64,000 nt of DNA from G963667425 sp963667425 [NCBI: bacterium] (lineage in GTDB: Bacteria; UBP6; UBA1177). Made by a program: the position numbers and the translations under genes. The notes under the pieces were generated by a model. It was not told the origin of the DNA. It did not search any database and worked only from the letters and a program-made list of their open reading frames with translations. This document shows, in pieces, positions 25,733 to 35,690 of the stretch (its first letter is position 1; every line of letters begins with the position of its first letter). The stretch lies in NCBI GenBank assembly GCA_963667425.1, contig OY763407.1:868001-932000 (forward strand), given 5' to 3'.

Positions 25733-28700
25733 ATGAAAGTTCTTTCTATTTTTCTAACATTATTTCTTTTTTTGATCTTAACTTCATGTGATGATGGCTC
25801 AAGTGGCCCTGCAAAAGGAACTGAAGGCGGAGCTTGTTATGAAGACAAAAGCTGTCTTAGAGGACTTGTTTGTGATGAAAATAATATTTGCATAAAAGAT
25901 ATTTCATCACCAGATAAAGACATTAACTCTGATGAAGATACTGGAACTGATATAGATATTCTTGTAGATGAAGATATTACTCCTGATGAAGATGAAATCA
26001 TCGACGAAGACATTGAAACCGATACAGATATTCTTGTAGACGAAGATATTACTCCTGATGAAGATGAAATCATCGACGAAGACATTGAAACCGATACAGA
26101 TATTCTTGTAGACGAAGATATTACTCCTGATGAAGATGAAATCATTGATGAAGACATTGAAACCGATACAGATATTCTTGTAGACGAAGATATTACTCCT
26201 GATGAAGATGAAATCATTGATGAAGACATTGAAACCGATACAGATATTCTTGTAGACGAAGATATTACTCCTGATGAAGATGAAATCATTGATGAAGACA
26301 TTGAAACCGATACAGATATTCTTGTAGACGAAGATATTACTCCTGATGAAGATGAAATTATTGACGAAGACATTGAAACCGATACAGATATTCTTGTAGA
26401 CGAAGATATCACTCCTGATGAAGATGAAATTATTGATGAAGATATTATTGTTTTAAGTGATGACGCTACACTTGCAGGACTTTCTACTTCAGGTATAGTA
26501 CTTTCGCCATCATTTAGTTCAGATGTTTACGTTTATTCAGGAACAACATCATTAACAGCGACAGACATAACTGCAACAACGACTGACCCTAATGCAACAA
26601 TTACCATAAACGCAATAAATGTCAACAGCGGACAACCATACAGTCTGCCTATCATATCAGATTATACTCAAGCAGAAATCATTGTTACTGCAGAGGATAG
26701 CATTACAAAAAAATATTATTATGTGAACATATCAAAATTATCTGACAATGCCGATTTATCTAACATATACATTTATTCATACCTCATACAGAATTTATCT
26801 CCATCTTTCAACAAAAATACATTAAATTACACTGTTACAACGAATATTGATAGCATCGAAATTGCACCAGTAGCAGATGATTCAGAATCGAATTTACTAA
26901 TAAATGAACTTGCCTATGATCCTAGTACAACCAAAACAATATCTCTTGTTAATGGAACAAACACAATAAATATTGCTGTTACTGCTAAAGACGGAATATC
27001 AACAAAAACATATACTTTAACAGTAACCAGATTAAAAACAGAATCTAAAGTAACATCACTAACTACCAGCGAAGGAACACTTGATCCTCTTTTTAATCCG
27101 AATACATTTTCTTATGATCTTGATATTTCAGATGCAGCTTCCATTGATATAACAGCGAATCTAGCAGATACATCTGCAACAGTAACCATTGATGATATAT
27201 CTGTTATACCTGGCATTGCAGCAACAGTCAATATTGTATCTTCATATCAAACAATAACTATTATTGTAACAGCGGAAGACAATATAACTACTTCAACATA
27301 CTATATAAATGTTACTTCACACTCAGCTAATGCATACATATCTTCACTAACAGTTGCCGGAGCTTCTATTTCACCTGCATTTGATAAAAACACATTAGCT
27401 TATTCAGTAACGACACACACCAGTTCAATAGAAGTAGAGGTTACAGCAGAAGATTCAAATGCTATTATACAATCATCTCTTTTAGGAAACAGCGTTGGAA
27501 GCTTAACAAACACAGTTTATATGAACTCAGGAGAACATACTCAAGAAATATCAATAACAGTAAAAGCCACAGATAACACAACCGAAAAAACTTATACACT
27601 GATATATAATTACACAAACACAGCTCCATCAATATCAGATCTAACTATATCCGGGACTCCATATCTTAACGAAACACTTTATGCTGAATATACTTTCTCA
27701 GATATTGATGGTGATAATGAAGGTACTACAACATATTCATGGTATAGATGTACTGCCGTAGATGAATGTCAATTAATATCAGGTCAAAACTCATCAACAT
27801 ATCAGACAACATCTTCCGATGTAGACAATTTTATTAAAGTTCTCGTAATACCAAAAGATAATGCTTTTAACTCATTGGAAGGTACATATTCTGAATATAT
27901 GACAACAGAAAAAATAAGACCTTTCTACTCCTATATGGAAGAAACTGGCGGAACTATAACTCTTACATTTAGTTCTTTTAGCAACAATTTTCTGTTCTCC
28001 GGTATTTTCTCAGATAATTCAATTGTAACTGCACATACAGATTTAACTGATATAACAAGTAACCCAACAATGGTATCTGAAACTTTTTCCATTCCTCAAT
28101 CATCATCAATTGCCAATATCATCCATACTGCAGGGATAGGAATATTCACATACTCAGATGGTTCAGCTACAAAAGCAACAAGCTGGACAGTCGGAGACCC
28201 TACAACAACAGCCCTTCCCGATCCTTCAGCATCGTCTTCTGACAATATATGGTTTGTTGGAGGTGGAACAGATTCGACATATATTATTATGAAACAGGGA
28301 AATAATTTTATAATAAGAACATGGGATGGAACAATTTGGTCTGACTATACATCAGAAAATGTCGCTGCAACTGATGGCGATTTTGGTTCATTAAACAACA
28401 AACCATTTGCAGTTTATACAGATGGAACAAATACAAATGCCGTAACTTTTGAACCTGTTATGACTAATTTTGCATCACAACCCTCGAATGATCTTCTGTC
28501 AAATATATCTATTGCAGTTATAGGTTCGGATATTTATGCTGCCGGACTAAATTCTTCAGGCAATATAAAAGTATTAAAGTACTCTTCAGGTTTATGGAGC
28601 TCAGTATTTCTTTCAACTACAGCAGGATCAGATGTTAAAATTGCAGCATCTTCTAATAAATTATTCTTAATATATATTGCAGCAGATGAAACTTTACAGT

Positions 28701-28855
28701 ATATGGAATATAACCTTTCTTCATGGAGCTCACCTGTTAAGGCAGGGAATACAACAACTGGAGAGAATATTGATATCGAAGCAAATGATCTTGGAAAAGT
28801 CATTATCAGCTATTTCAACTATGATATCAATGGTACACATATTATAGTTAAATAA
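25733..28855 (+). CDS. large lipoprotein with acidic 24-residue repeats and cadherin-like beta-sandwich domains
   Basis: This is a 1040-residue surface or periplasmic lipoprotein. The signal peptide ends in the lipobox LTSC (Cys about 20). A short Cys-rich 'GGACYEDKSCLRGLVCD' module follows, then seven near-identical 24-residue acidic repeats (ILVDEDITPDEDEIIDED...). Several cadherin-like beta-sandwich units come next ('LSDDATLAGLSTSGIVLSPS', each ending in a 'TVTAEDS..KTYTL' strand), then a 'NTAPSISDLTISGTPYLNET' Ig-like unit, and finally a repeated beta-strand region that could be a propeller. The acidic tract may bind calcium or act as a spacer lifting the domains from the membrane; this is inferred. 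Its function is probably adhesion or envelope contact. AGGA precedes ATG 25733. Confidence 0.85.
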   Translation: MKVLSIFLTLFLFLILTSCDDGSSGPAKGTEGGACYEDKSCLRGLVCDENNICIKDISSPDKDINSDEDTGTDIDILVDEDITPDEDEIIDEDIETDTDILVDEDITPDEDEIIDEDIETDTDILVDEDITPDEDEIIDEDIETDTDILVDEDITPDEDEIIDEDIETDTDILVDEDITPDEDEIIDEDIETDTDILVDEDITPDEDEIIDEDIETDTDILVDEDITPDEDEIIDEDIIVLSDDATLAGLSTSGIVLSPSFSSDVYVYSGTTSLTATDITATTTDPNATITINAINVNSGQPYSLPIISDYTQAEIIVTAEDSITKKYYYVNISKLSDNADLSNIYIYSYLIQNLSPSFNKNTLNYTVTTNIDSIEIAPVADDSESNLLINELAYDPSTTKTISLVNGTNTINIAVTAKDGISTKTYTLTVTRLKTESKVTSLTTSEGTLDPLFNPNTFSYDLDISDAASIDITANLADTSATVTIDDISVIPGIAATVNIVSSYQTITIIVTAEDNITTSTYYINVTSHSANAYISSLTVAGASISPAFDKNTLAYSVTTHTSSIEVEVTAEDSNAIIQSSLLGNSVGSLTNTVYMNSGEHTQEISITVKATDNTTEKTYTLIYNYTNTAPSISDLTISGTPYLNETLYAEYTFSDIDGDNEGTTTYSWYRCTAVDECQLISGQNSSTYQTTSSDVDNFIKVLVIPKDNAFNSLEGTYSEYMTTEKIRPFYSYMEETGGTITLTFSSFSNNFLFSGIFSDNSIVTAHTDLTDITSNPTMVSETFSIPQSSSIANIIHTAGIGIFTYSDGSATKATSWTVGDPTTTALPDPSASSSDNIWFVGGGTDSTYIIMKQGNNFIIRTWDGTIWSDYTSENVAATDGDFGSLNNKPFAVYTDGTNTNAVTFEPVMTNFASQPSNDLLSNISIAVIGSDIYAAGLNSSGNIKVLKYSSGLWSSVFLSTTAGSDVKIAASSNKLFLIYIAADETLQYMEYNLSSWSSPVKAGNTTTGENIDIEANDLGKVIISYFNYDINGTHIIVK
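25958..26448 (+). repeat. 72-bp in-frame tandem repeat, seven copies
   Basis: Seven head-to-tail 72-bp units encode 24 residues each; the seventh is slightly short. The units differ only by a few silent changes, such as ATCATCGACGAA versus ATCATTGATGAA, so they were spread recently by duplication or conversion. Copy number is likely to vary between strains and may be miscounted by short-read assembly. The antisense Ser-rich open frame is a shadow. Confidence 0.95.
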
Positions 28856-28913
28856 TTTTACTATAAATTAATTCTTTTAACTTTCTAATAAATTTCAGCA
28901 TGGAGATCCAAAA

Positions 28914-29609
28914 ATGAAACATGTTCTAATAACCGGAGGAAATAAAGGCATTGGTCTTAAAACAACAATACTGTTTCTTAGTTCAGAATATAAAGTAACT
29001 ATTATTGCAAGAAATGCATCCGCTTTAAACATAAATCATGTAAATCTTAATAAAGTGGATTTTGATTTGTATAACGTTGAGAAAATATCAGCTATTATTG
29101 CTGAAATAGGAGAAATTGACATACTTATTAACAATGCAGGAATAATGAATAAAGATAAATATAATAATTATTCCGAAATCAACAAGGAAAAGATTCTTAA
29201 AATAAACATAGAGGCACCTGTTCAACTTATGACGAGTGTATCAGAAAATATGATAACTAAAAATTCAGGCAGAATTGTAAATGTTGCCTCAATAGCAGGT
29301 CATATAGGTCATCCTGATATATGGTATGGCATAACAAAAGCAGGATTAATAAATAGCACTAAAAGCTTTGCAAAAACTCTTTCAAAATACGGAATTGTAG
29401 TCAACTGTGTTGCTCCTGGCCCCGTAGAAACAGAAATGCTCAACATCATTCCTGAAGATAGAAAAAAACAGCTTATGGAAAACACATATTTGAATTCTTT
29501 TGCTAAACCGGAAGATATTGCAAAAACTATTTTCTGGCTTGCAACTGAATCTCCATCATATATTAATGGAACATGCATAGACATTAACAATGGAGCATTT
29601 CCAAGATAA
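28914..29609 (+). CDS. short-chain dehydrogenase/reductase (FabG-like)
   Basis: This 231-residue classical SDR has the cofactor motif 'ITGGNKGIGLKTT', 'LINNAG', a catalytic Ser in 'VNVASIAG', and the YxxxK pair in 'WYGITKAGL', with 'CVAPGPVETEM' after it. NADP use is plausible from the basic residue after strand 2 ('IARNAS'), as an inference. FabG is the best-known relative, but it lies among lipoprotein genes without other fatty-acid genes, so the substrate is unknown. GGAG lies 8 bases before ATG 28914. Confidence 0.88.
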   Translation: MKHVLITGGNKGIGLKTTILFLSSEYKVTIIARNASALNINHVNLNKVDFDLYNVEKISAIIAEIGEIDILINNAGIMNKDKYNNYSEINKEKILKINIEAPVQLMTSVSENMITKNSGRIVNVASIAGHIGHPDIWYGITKAGLINSTKSFAKTLSKYGIVVNCVAPGPVETEMLNIIPEDRKKQLMENTYLNSFAKPEDIAKTIFWLATESPSYINGTCIDINNGAFPR

Positions 29610-29701
29610 AAATATAAAATCATCCTTTTTTATACAATAACTTGACAAAGAACTGTAATAAGGTTTCATTAAGTGTTGCTATCTTTTAACTTGAGGATTT
29701 T

Positions 29702-31561
29702 ATGAGGTATTTATTTATTATTCTATTTTTTTCTGTATTGATTTTTATATCATGTAACAGTGATGATGAAGAAATTGTTTCAGACAATGACACAATTAAT
29801 TTTGAGCCTGACGAACAAAATAATGATGAAACAGATTTAGAACCATTGCTAGATCAGGATGTGACTGAAATTCAGGATATAGATACATCTGCTCCTGATG
29901 AAGCAAACATGCCGGATCAGGACAATGAACAAGGCTGTTTTGAAGAAGGAACTTTTTGTGACTCTTCTGATATGTCTAAAGTTTTCAAATGTGAAAACGG
30001 AGAAAAAATTATAGATAAAGAGTGTGATTCTTCTTCAGGTTCAAGATGTCTCAGTGGCAAATGTATTTCTCTTTGTGATATAGCTGAAAGTGAAAAAAGT
30101 TATGAAGGATGTGATTATTTTACAGCAAAACTTCACAATTTTATTGATAATCCCAGCTTTGGAATTGCTGTAACAAACTCAAATATCACATACACTGCAA
30201 AAGTCAGTATTTATGTTTTTGAAAATGGCGTTCAGAAAGAAATCAATTATGGAAGTGGTCTTTTAAGTAAAAATTTTAAAGTATGCAGACAATCAGGCAG
30301 TTTTCCTTATTATGGAAGTATGAAATGTTCTGCTGTTGATTCATCTTTAAATATAGATGTTGCACCAGGAGAAGCTATTGTATTAAAGCCACATGAAAAC
30401 GATGATAGAATGATTGATTCTACAGGAATATCATGGAATTCTTACAGAATAACATCAACAATACCTGTTTCAGCATATCAGTTTAACCCTCTTGACAACT
30501 CCGATTCGGAATCAACGAATGATGCCTCTCTATTAATTCCACCATCAAGGCTTTCAACAGAATATGTTGTCGGTGGTTATATGGATTTTGCAGGAGAAGA
30601 AAAATCCCGTGCATACATAACAATCATTGGAACAGATGATGAAGGTACAGATCTTATTATAAATTCACCTGTTGCAGATATATCTGGAGGAAATGGAATT
30701 CCTGCTACATCCAGAGGAAATGATTTTGAAATATCTCTTAAAAAAGGAGAAGTTGCAAATATTGAAACATCAAAAAAGTATGCTGAATTTTCTGGAACAA
30801 AAATAAAATGCAAAGATGAATCAGCAAAATGCCACCCTTATGTAGTTTTTAGTGGAACTGTAGCATCAAATATACCGGCAAATATTAATTATGCAGATCA
30901 TCTTGAACATCAGATGATTCCGACTGATCTTTGGGGAACCGAATTTCTTGTAGTAAAAAGTAAACAACGCGGAAATGAGTCAGACTATATAAGAGTTATA
31001 GCAAAAGAGACAGAAACTGTTGTAAACATTCCTGGAACGGATATAAGTTTCACAATCCCTGAAGGAGTCCCCTACTCTTTTTATTTAGGTTCCAAACTTC
31101 CTTCTTCAGACACATTTAACATTAAATCTGATGCTATACGAATTACTGCAAATAAACCAGTAATGGTTCTTCAGTTTCTTGAAGGTTCTGTAAGCGCCGA
31201 CTCATCATGTGCAAGCGACACAAGCTCTCCAACATGTTATGGAGATCCGTCAATGACAATAATTCCTCCAATAGAGCAATATAGAGATAATTATGTTTTT
31301 GTAACACCTGGAAGTTATAGCAAAAATTTTGCGCTAATAACAGGAAAAGCAGATGATACAATAAAAATAAATGATACTGATATTATTTTAAATAAGTACT
31401 TTTCAGCCAGTGATTCTTCAGGATACACAATATACGATCTTGGTCAGTCATTTCAACAGCACAAAGTAACATGCAATAGTTGCGGCATAATTATTTACGG
31501 TTGGGATAAGGATGTAAGCTATATGTATCCAGGAGGAATGAACACAAAGAAATTACGTTAA
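29702..31561 (+). CDS. lipoprotein with IgGFc-binding-like domain
   Basis: This 619-residue lipoprotein has a signal peptide ending in FISC (Cys about 19), an acidic linker rich in Asp/Glu/Pro to about residue 80, a Cys-containing module ('GCFEEGTFCDSS...GSRCLSGKCIS'), and then a long beta-rich domain to the end. Within it 'YADHLEHQMIPTDLWGTEF', followed by 'IRVIAKETETVVNI', matches the IgGFc-binding N-terminal family seen in many deltaproteobacterial surface proteins. The name comes from a eukaryotic homologue; the bacterial ligand is unknown. GAGGA precedes ATG 29702. It is probably exposed on the cell surface or in the periplasm. Confidence 0.85.
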   Translation: MRYLFIILFFSVLIFISCNSDDEEIVSDNDTINFEPDEQNNDETDLEPLLDQDVTEIQDIDTSAPDEANMPDQDNEQGCFEEGTFCDSSDMSKVFKCENGEKIIDKECDSSSGSRCLSGKCISLCDIAESEKSYEGCDYFTAKLHNFIDNPSFGIAVTNSNITYTAKVSIYVFENGVQKEINYGSGLLSKNFKVCRQSGSFPYYGSMKCSAVDSSLNIDVAPGEAIVLKPHENDDRMIDSTGISWNSYRITSTIPVSAYQFNPLDNSDSESTNDASLLIPPSRLSTEYVVGGYMDFAGEEKSRAYITIIGTDDEGTDLIINSPVADISGGNGIPATSRGNDFEISLKKGEVANIETSKKYAEFSGTKIKCKDESAKCHPYVVFSGTVASNIPANINYADHLEHQMIPTDLWGTEFLVVKSKQRGNESDYIRVIAKETETVVNIPGTDISFTIPEGVPYSFYLGSKLPSSDTFNIKSDAIRITANKPVMVLQFLEGSVSADSSCASDTSSPTCYGDPSMTIIPPIEQYRDNYVFVTPGSYSKNFALITGKADDTIKINDTDIILNKYFSASDSSGYTIYDLGQSFQQHKVTCNSCGIIIYGWDKDVSYMYPGGMNTKKLR

Positions 31562-31621
31562 ATAATACACTGACAATACACCTTAAAATTAATTAAAAAA
31601 ACGTTAAAAATCCCAGAAAGC

Positions 31622-31650
31622 TTGACTGTTTAAGGGTGTTGTATTATACT
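31622..31650 (+). promoter_or_regulatory. strong sigma-70-type promoter of the gyrA operon
   Basis: TTGACT (31622-31627), 17 bases, TATACT (31645-31650). Directly after the expected start point an all-AT inverted repeat TTTAAAT-tttcg-ATTTAAA lies at 31659-31677 in the gyrA leader. gyrA begins at 31700. Confidence 0.75.
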
Positions 31651-31699
31651 CTTTCGGATTTAAATTTTCGATTTAAAAAACCGTATTAGGAGCTATTCG

Positions 31700-34177
31700 A
31701 TGTCTGAAATCAACCACGGAAAAATAAAAGATGTAAGTATAACTCAGGAGATGAAATCTTCTTATATTGATTATGCAATGAGTGTAATTGTAGGAAGATC
31801 TCTTCCTGATGTAAGAGATGGTCTAAAACCTGTTCACAGGCGTGTACTCTACTCAATGAAAGATATAAACTGCACATGGAACGCACCATATAAGAAATCT
31901 GCACGTATTGTCGGTGATGTTATAGGTAAGTATCACCCGCATGGAGATGCGGCAGTATATCAGACACTTGTCCGAATGGCTCAGAATTTCTCTATGAGGT
32001 ACACTCTCGTTGATGGTCAGGGTAATTTTGGTTCTATTGACGGCGATTCTGCTGCTGCGATGAGGTACACTGAAGCAAGAATGTCAAAAATATCATCAGA
32101 AATACTTGCCGATCTTGATAAAGATACAGTAAATATGCTTCCAAACTATGACGGAAGTTTAAGCGAGCCTGAAGTTATGCCTACAAGGATTCCTGAGCTT
32201 TTAATAAACGGAACCAGCGGTATTGCTGTCGGTATGGCATCAAATATCCCGCCACACAATATAACCGAGATTATAAATGCAATAGTTTATCTCATAGATA
32301 ATCCTGAAGCGTCCACATCAGATCTTATGGATTTTGTAAAAGGTCCAGACTTTCCTACAGGAGCAACTATACTTGGAAGAAAAGGAATTGTAGAAGCATT
32401 TGAAACTGGAAGAGGAATTATCAAAATCAGATCCAAAGTTCACTTTGAAAATGAAGATGATAAAAACAAAAGATGTGCAATAATTGCTACAGAAATTCCT
32501 TATCAGGTAAACAAGGCAAACATGATTATTGCCATAGCAGAACTTGTTAAGGATAAAAGAATTGAAGGAATTCATGATATAAGAGATGAAAGTGACAGAA
32601 GAGGTATAAGAGTTGTTATAGAACTTAAAAAAGATGCAGATCCAAACATTATAACAAATCAGCTTTATAAAATGACAGCGCTTCAGTCAAGCTTTGGAAT
32701 TAACATGCTTGCTATATGCAACGGTATTCCCAAAACGCTTGGTTTAAAAGATATAATGCTCTATTTCATCCGTCACCGCAGAGATGTAGTAACAAGAAGA
32801 ACAAAATATGAACTTAGAGAAGCTGAAAAAAGAGCTCACATATTGGAAGGACTTAAAAGAGCTCTTGACAACATAGATGAAATAGTTGAGCTCATTAAGT
32901 CAAGTGCATCAACTGAAGATGCAAGAAATCTTCTTATGTCAAGATTCAGTTTTTCAAGAGCTCAGGCTGTTAGTATTCTTGAAATGAAACTTTCAAGACT
33001 TACAGGTCTTGAAAGAGACAAAATTGTAAGCGAATACGAAGAACTCCTAAAGAAAATTTCATGGTACAATGAAATACTTAACAATGAATCAACACTACTT
33101 GGTGTAATTAAAGATGAACTCAAAGAAATAATTCAGAAATATGGCGATGAGAGAAAAACTGAAATAGTTAATGATCCTGGAGATATTAACATTGAAGATC
33201 TTATTCCTGATGATGATATGGTTGTAACTGTCACAACTGAAAACTACATAAAAAGAACACCTTTGGATCTCTATAGAAAACAGAAAAGAGGTGGGAAAGG
33301 CCTTAATGCAATCAATCCTAAAGATAATGACTATGTTAAAGATCTTTTTGTAGCATCATCACATACACAGCTTCTTGTTTTTACTTCTTATGGCAAAGCC
33401 TACTGGCTCAAAGTTTATCAGCTTCCTGAAGCAAACAGAAGTTCAAGAGGGAAACCGATAATAAACCTTCTCAATATTGAAAAAGATGAAAAAATTGCAG
33501 CAATTCTTCCTCTTAAAGAATTTGTCGAAGGACACTACATTGTTATGGTTACAGAAAAAGGAACCATAAAAAAAGTTGATATGATGGAATTTGAAAGACA
33601 GAGAAATAATGGAAAAAGAGCTCTCAATCTTAATGAAAATGATTCTCTGGTAGGAGTAAAAATAACAAATGGAAACGATGAAATAATCCTTGCAACACAG
33701 GATGGACTTTCTATAAGATTTCCTGAAACAGATGTTAGAGCAATGGGAAGAACAGCCGTTGGAGTAAGAGGCATAACACTTTCAGGAGAGAACAAAGTAA
33801 TGACAATGGAAATTGTCGATCCTGAAACTGATTTACTCTCTGTTACTGATAAAGGAATGGGAAAAAGAACCAGCTTTGAAGAATACAGAACACAATCAAG
33901 AGGTGGTAAAGGTATAATTACGATTAAAACATCTGAAGAAAACGGTTACGTTGTCGGCTCTATAAAAGTTACAGAACAGGATGAAGTAATGCTTATAACA
34001 TCTCAAGGACAGGCAATACGAATTCCTGTAAGAGGAATCAGCTGCATAGGAAGAAACACAAAAGGTGTCAGACTCTTCAGACTCAAAGATGATGAAAGAG
34101 TTGTAAGTATAACAAAGATAGTTGAAACCGAAGATAAAGATTTCGATGAAATAGAAGATGCGGCCGGAGAAGAGTAG
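31700..34177 (+). CDS. gyrA: DNA gyrase subunit A
   Basis: This is the 825-residue GyrA breakage-reunion subunit, which with GyrB introduces negative supercoils. The catalytic Tyr123 is in 'AMRYTEARM'. The GyrA box 'QKRGGKG' near residue 530 and the six-bladed C-terminal beta-propeller distinguish it from ParC. In the quinolone-binding loop '[11 protein letters not shown]', residue 84 is Ala and residue 88 is Gln (E. coli Ser83 and Asp87), both positions where changes lower drug binding. An acidic C-terminal tail ends the protein. TAGGAG precedes ATG 31700. Three further genes follow with gaps of 3, 3 and 19 bases, so gyrA heads an operon. gyrB is not in the window. Confidence 0.97.
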   Translation: MSEINHGKIKDVSITQEMKSSYIDYAMSVIVGRSLPDVRDGLKPVHRRVLYSMKDINCTWNAPYKKSARIVGDVIGKYHPHGDAAVYQTLVRMAQNFSMRYTLVDGQGNFGSIDGDSAAAMRYTEARMSKISSEILADLDKDTVNMLPNYDGSLSEPEVMPTRIPELLINGTSGIAVGMASNIPPHNITEIINAIVYLIDNPEASTSDLMDFVKGPDFPTGATILGRKGIVEAFETGRGIIKIRSKVHFENEDDKNKRCAIIATEIPYQVNKANMIIAIAELVKDKRIEGIHDIRDESDRRGIRVVIELKKDADPNIITNQLYKMTALQSSFGINMLAICNGIPKTLGLKDIMLYFIRHRRDVVTRRTKYELREAEKRAHILEGLKRALDNIDEIVELIKSSASTEDARNLLMSRFSFSRAQAVSILEMKLSRLTGLERDKIVSEYEELLKKISWYNEILNNESTLLGVIKDELKEIIQKYGDERKTEIVNDPGDINIEDLIPDDDMVVTVTTENYIKRTPLDLYRKQKRGGKGLNAINPKDNDYVKDLFVASSHTQLLVFTSYGKAYWLKVYQLPEANRSSRGKPIINLLNIEKDEKIAAILPLKEFVEGHYIVMVTEKGTIKKVDMMEFERQRNNGKRALNLNENDSLVGVKITNGNDEIILATQDGLSIRFPETDVRAMGRTAVGVRGITLSGENKVMTMEIVDPETDLLSVTDKGMGKRTSFEEYRTQSRGGKGIITIKTSEENGYVVGSIKVTEQDEVMLITSQGQAIRIPVRGISCIGRNTKGVRLFRLKDDERVVSITKIVETEDKDFDEIEDAAGEE

Positions 34178-34180
34178 AAT

Positions 34181-34969
34181 ATGGAGTTTTGTATTCATGA
34201 GAATATAAACACGCTTGTAGAAAATTTTTCGGCATCTGTTTCTCATCATTTTCTTGAATATATGACATTGGGAATTGAAGTTGTCATCTCATCAAAAGAC
34301 AACTTTGATTCCCTTACAGATAAAAATCTTGATAAGCTTTCATGTGAATTATCTGAATTTAAAAAATCAGCACATCTCCCATTTAGAGATCTTCATATCG
34401 CAGGAACAGATAAACACATAACTAAATACTCTATAGATAATATAAAAAAAGGAATTGATATCGCCAATAAACTAGGAATTAGAAAATGTATATCGCATAC
34501 AAGCTACTCCCCTCTTCTTCCTGCTTCAACATTTTCAGGAAGATGGTTCCCTAAATTTATGGAATCAAAAAAGGAAATAGAAACATATGCAGATAAATAT
34601 AATATTTCTATCGCCTGGGAAAATGTCTGGGAAAAAGATTTCACACTTTTTGATATGATACTCACGCATGAACCTGAAACAAAATTCTGTTTTGACATTG
34701 GACATGCAAATTGTTTCAGCACATTTACTCCTGATCAGTTTATAGAAAGATATGGAAAAAATATAAATCATATTCACATTCATGATAATCATGGAAATGA
34801 AGATTCACACTTATCATTAGGTTCAGGCAACATTGATTTTAATGAAATTGCAAAACTTATAACTAAAACGGATATAAATTACACAACATTTGAACTCAAT
34901 AAGCCTAATTTTATTAAATCTCTTTATTTAGTTGACCAAATTATAAAAAGTTACGGGGGAGGAAATTAG
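34181..34969 (+). CDS. sugar phosphate isomerase/epimerase-like TIM-barrel protein
   Basis: This 262-residue protein belongs to the xylose isomerase-like / AP endonuclease family 2 TIM-barrel group. Metal-ligand patterns include 'DLHIAGTDK', 'IAWENVWEKD' (Glu), 'FCFDIGHANCF' (Asp-x-Gly-His), 'HIHIHDNHGNEDSH' (HxHDN) and a C-terminal 'TTFEL' (Glu). Such proteins are divalent-metal isomerases, epimerases or endonuclease IV relatives; the short size and lack of DNA-binding loops argue against repair endonuclease. It begins 3 bases after gyrA. The substrate is unknown. Confidence 0.85.
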   Translation: MEFCIHENINTLVENFSASVSHHFLEYMTLGIEVVISSKDNFDSLTDKNLDKLSCELSEFKKSAHLPFRDLHIAGTDKHITKYSIDNIKKGIDIANKLGIRKCISHTSYSPLLPASTFSGRWFPKFMESKKEIETYADKYNISIAWENVWEKDFTLFDMILTHEPETKFCFDIGHANCFSTFTPDQFIERYGKNINHIHIHDNHGNEDSHLSLGSGNIDFNEIAKLITKTDINYTTFELNKPNFIKSLYLVDQIIKSYGGGN

Positions 34970-34972
34970 AAA

Positions 34973-35671
34973 ATGACAAGAAGTATTATTTTATTAATTG
35001 CTGTTTGCTCTTTTTTATTTTTATCATGTTCAAGTGACGACAAAGATGATGATACAACTGCTGATACAGATAATCTTACTATCGACAATGATATTGCATC
35101 TGACACAGAAAACAAAGATGAAGATACGGCGGCTTTAGATGAAGATGACGTAGCAAAAGAAGATAGTGATACAACAGATGCAGATCAGGAAGAAACAAAT
35201 GATCCCGATTCAACTGTTGATGAAGATACTAACAATGATTCAACACTAAACACAGGAGATGAAAGCGGCAATCAGCCTTCTACAGGAGAAGTTGGAGCTC
35301 CATGCACAAAAGATGAAGACTGTAATAATTTTGGTACACCTTCCGATGATGGTGAAATAGATGACAGTAATACATCACAAGCCGCAATATGTCTTCTTGA
35401 GAACGAAGGTTTTCCAAAAGGATACTGCTCTTTTATGTGTGATATGGATACATCCAAAAATTATGGCTGCAATGATGCTGACGGAAAATATGTAGCATAT
35501 TCTGACGGATGGGGAGATGGATTCTGTTATCATAAATGTTCAACACCAAAAGACTGTCGAGAAGGCTACAGATGTGAAAGCGGATCATGCAGACCTGACT
35601 GCAATGACAGTGACAAAAATTGTACATACGGAATATGTAACACAACAACAAATGTTTGTGTTGCCGATTAA
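34973..35671 (+). CDS. lipoprotein with acidic linker and Cys-rich C-terminal domain
   Basis: This 232-residue lipoprotein has the lipobox FLSC (Cys about 19). Residues 20-105 form a disordered tract dominated by Asp, Glu, Thr and Asn with no strict repeat. The last 120 residues contain about fourteen Cys in patterns such as 'GAPCTKDEDCNNFG', 'GYCSFMCDM', 'CREGYRCESGSCRPDC', probably disulfide-bonded outside the cytoplasm. Modules like this are common in deltaproteobacterial surface lipoproteins; the ligand is unknown. GGGAGG precedes ATG 34973. It is 3 bases after the TIM-barrel gene, in the gyrA-led operon. Confidence 0.8.
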   Translation: MTRSIILLIAVCSFLFLSCSSDDKDDDTTADTDNLTIDNDIASDTENKDEDTAALDEDDVAKEDSDTTDADQEETNDPDSTVDEDTNNDSTLNTGDESGNQPSTGEVGAPCTKDEDCNNFGTPSDDGEIDDSNTSQAAICLLENEGFPKGYCSFMCDMDTSKNYGCNDADGKYVAYSDGWGDGFCYHKCSTPKDCREGYRCESGSCRPDCNDSDKNCTYGICNTTTNVCVAD

Positions 35672-35690
35672 AATATAAGAGGTTACTATA

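Noticed and set aside
25837-26412. Minus-strand 191-residue Ser-rich open frame
   Set aside because: It is the mirror of the acidic repeat on the other strand, with no ribosome site or promoter.
25958-26448. Regular 72-bp direct repeats that could suggest a CRISPR array
   Set aside because: There are no unique spacers; the units are contiguous, in frame and encode an acidic protein repeat.
29642-29671. TTGACA upstream of the IgGFc-like lipoprotein as a promoter
   Set aside because: The -35 is perfect, but no acceptable -10 lies at 16-18 bases, so it was not listed as a feature.
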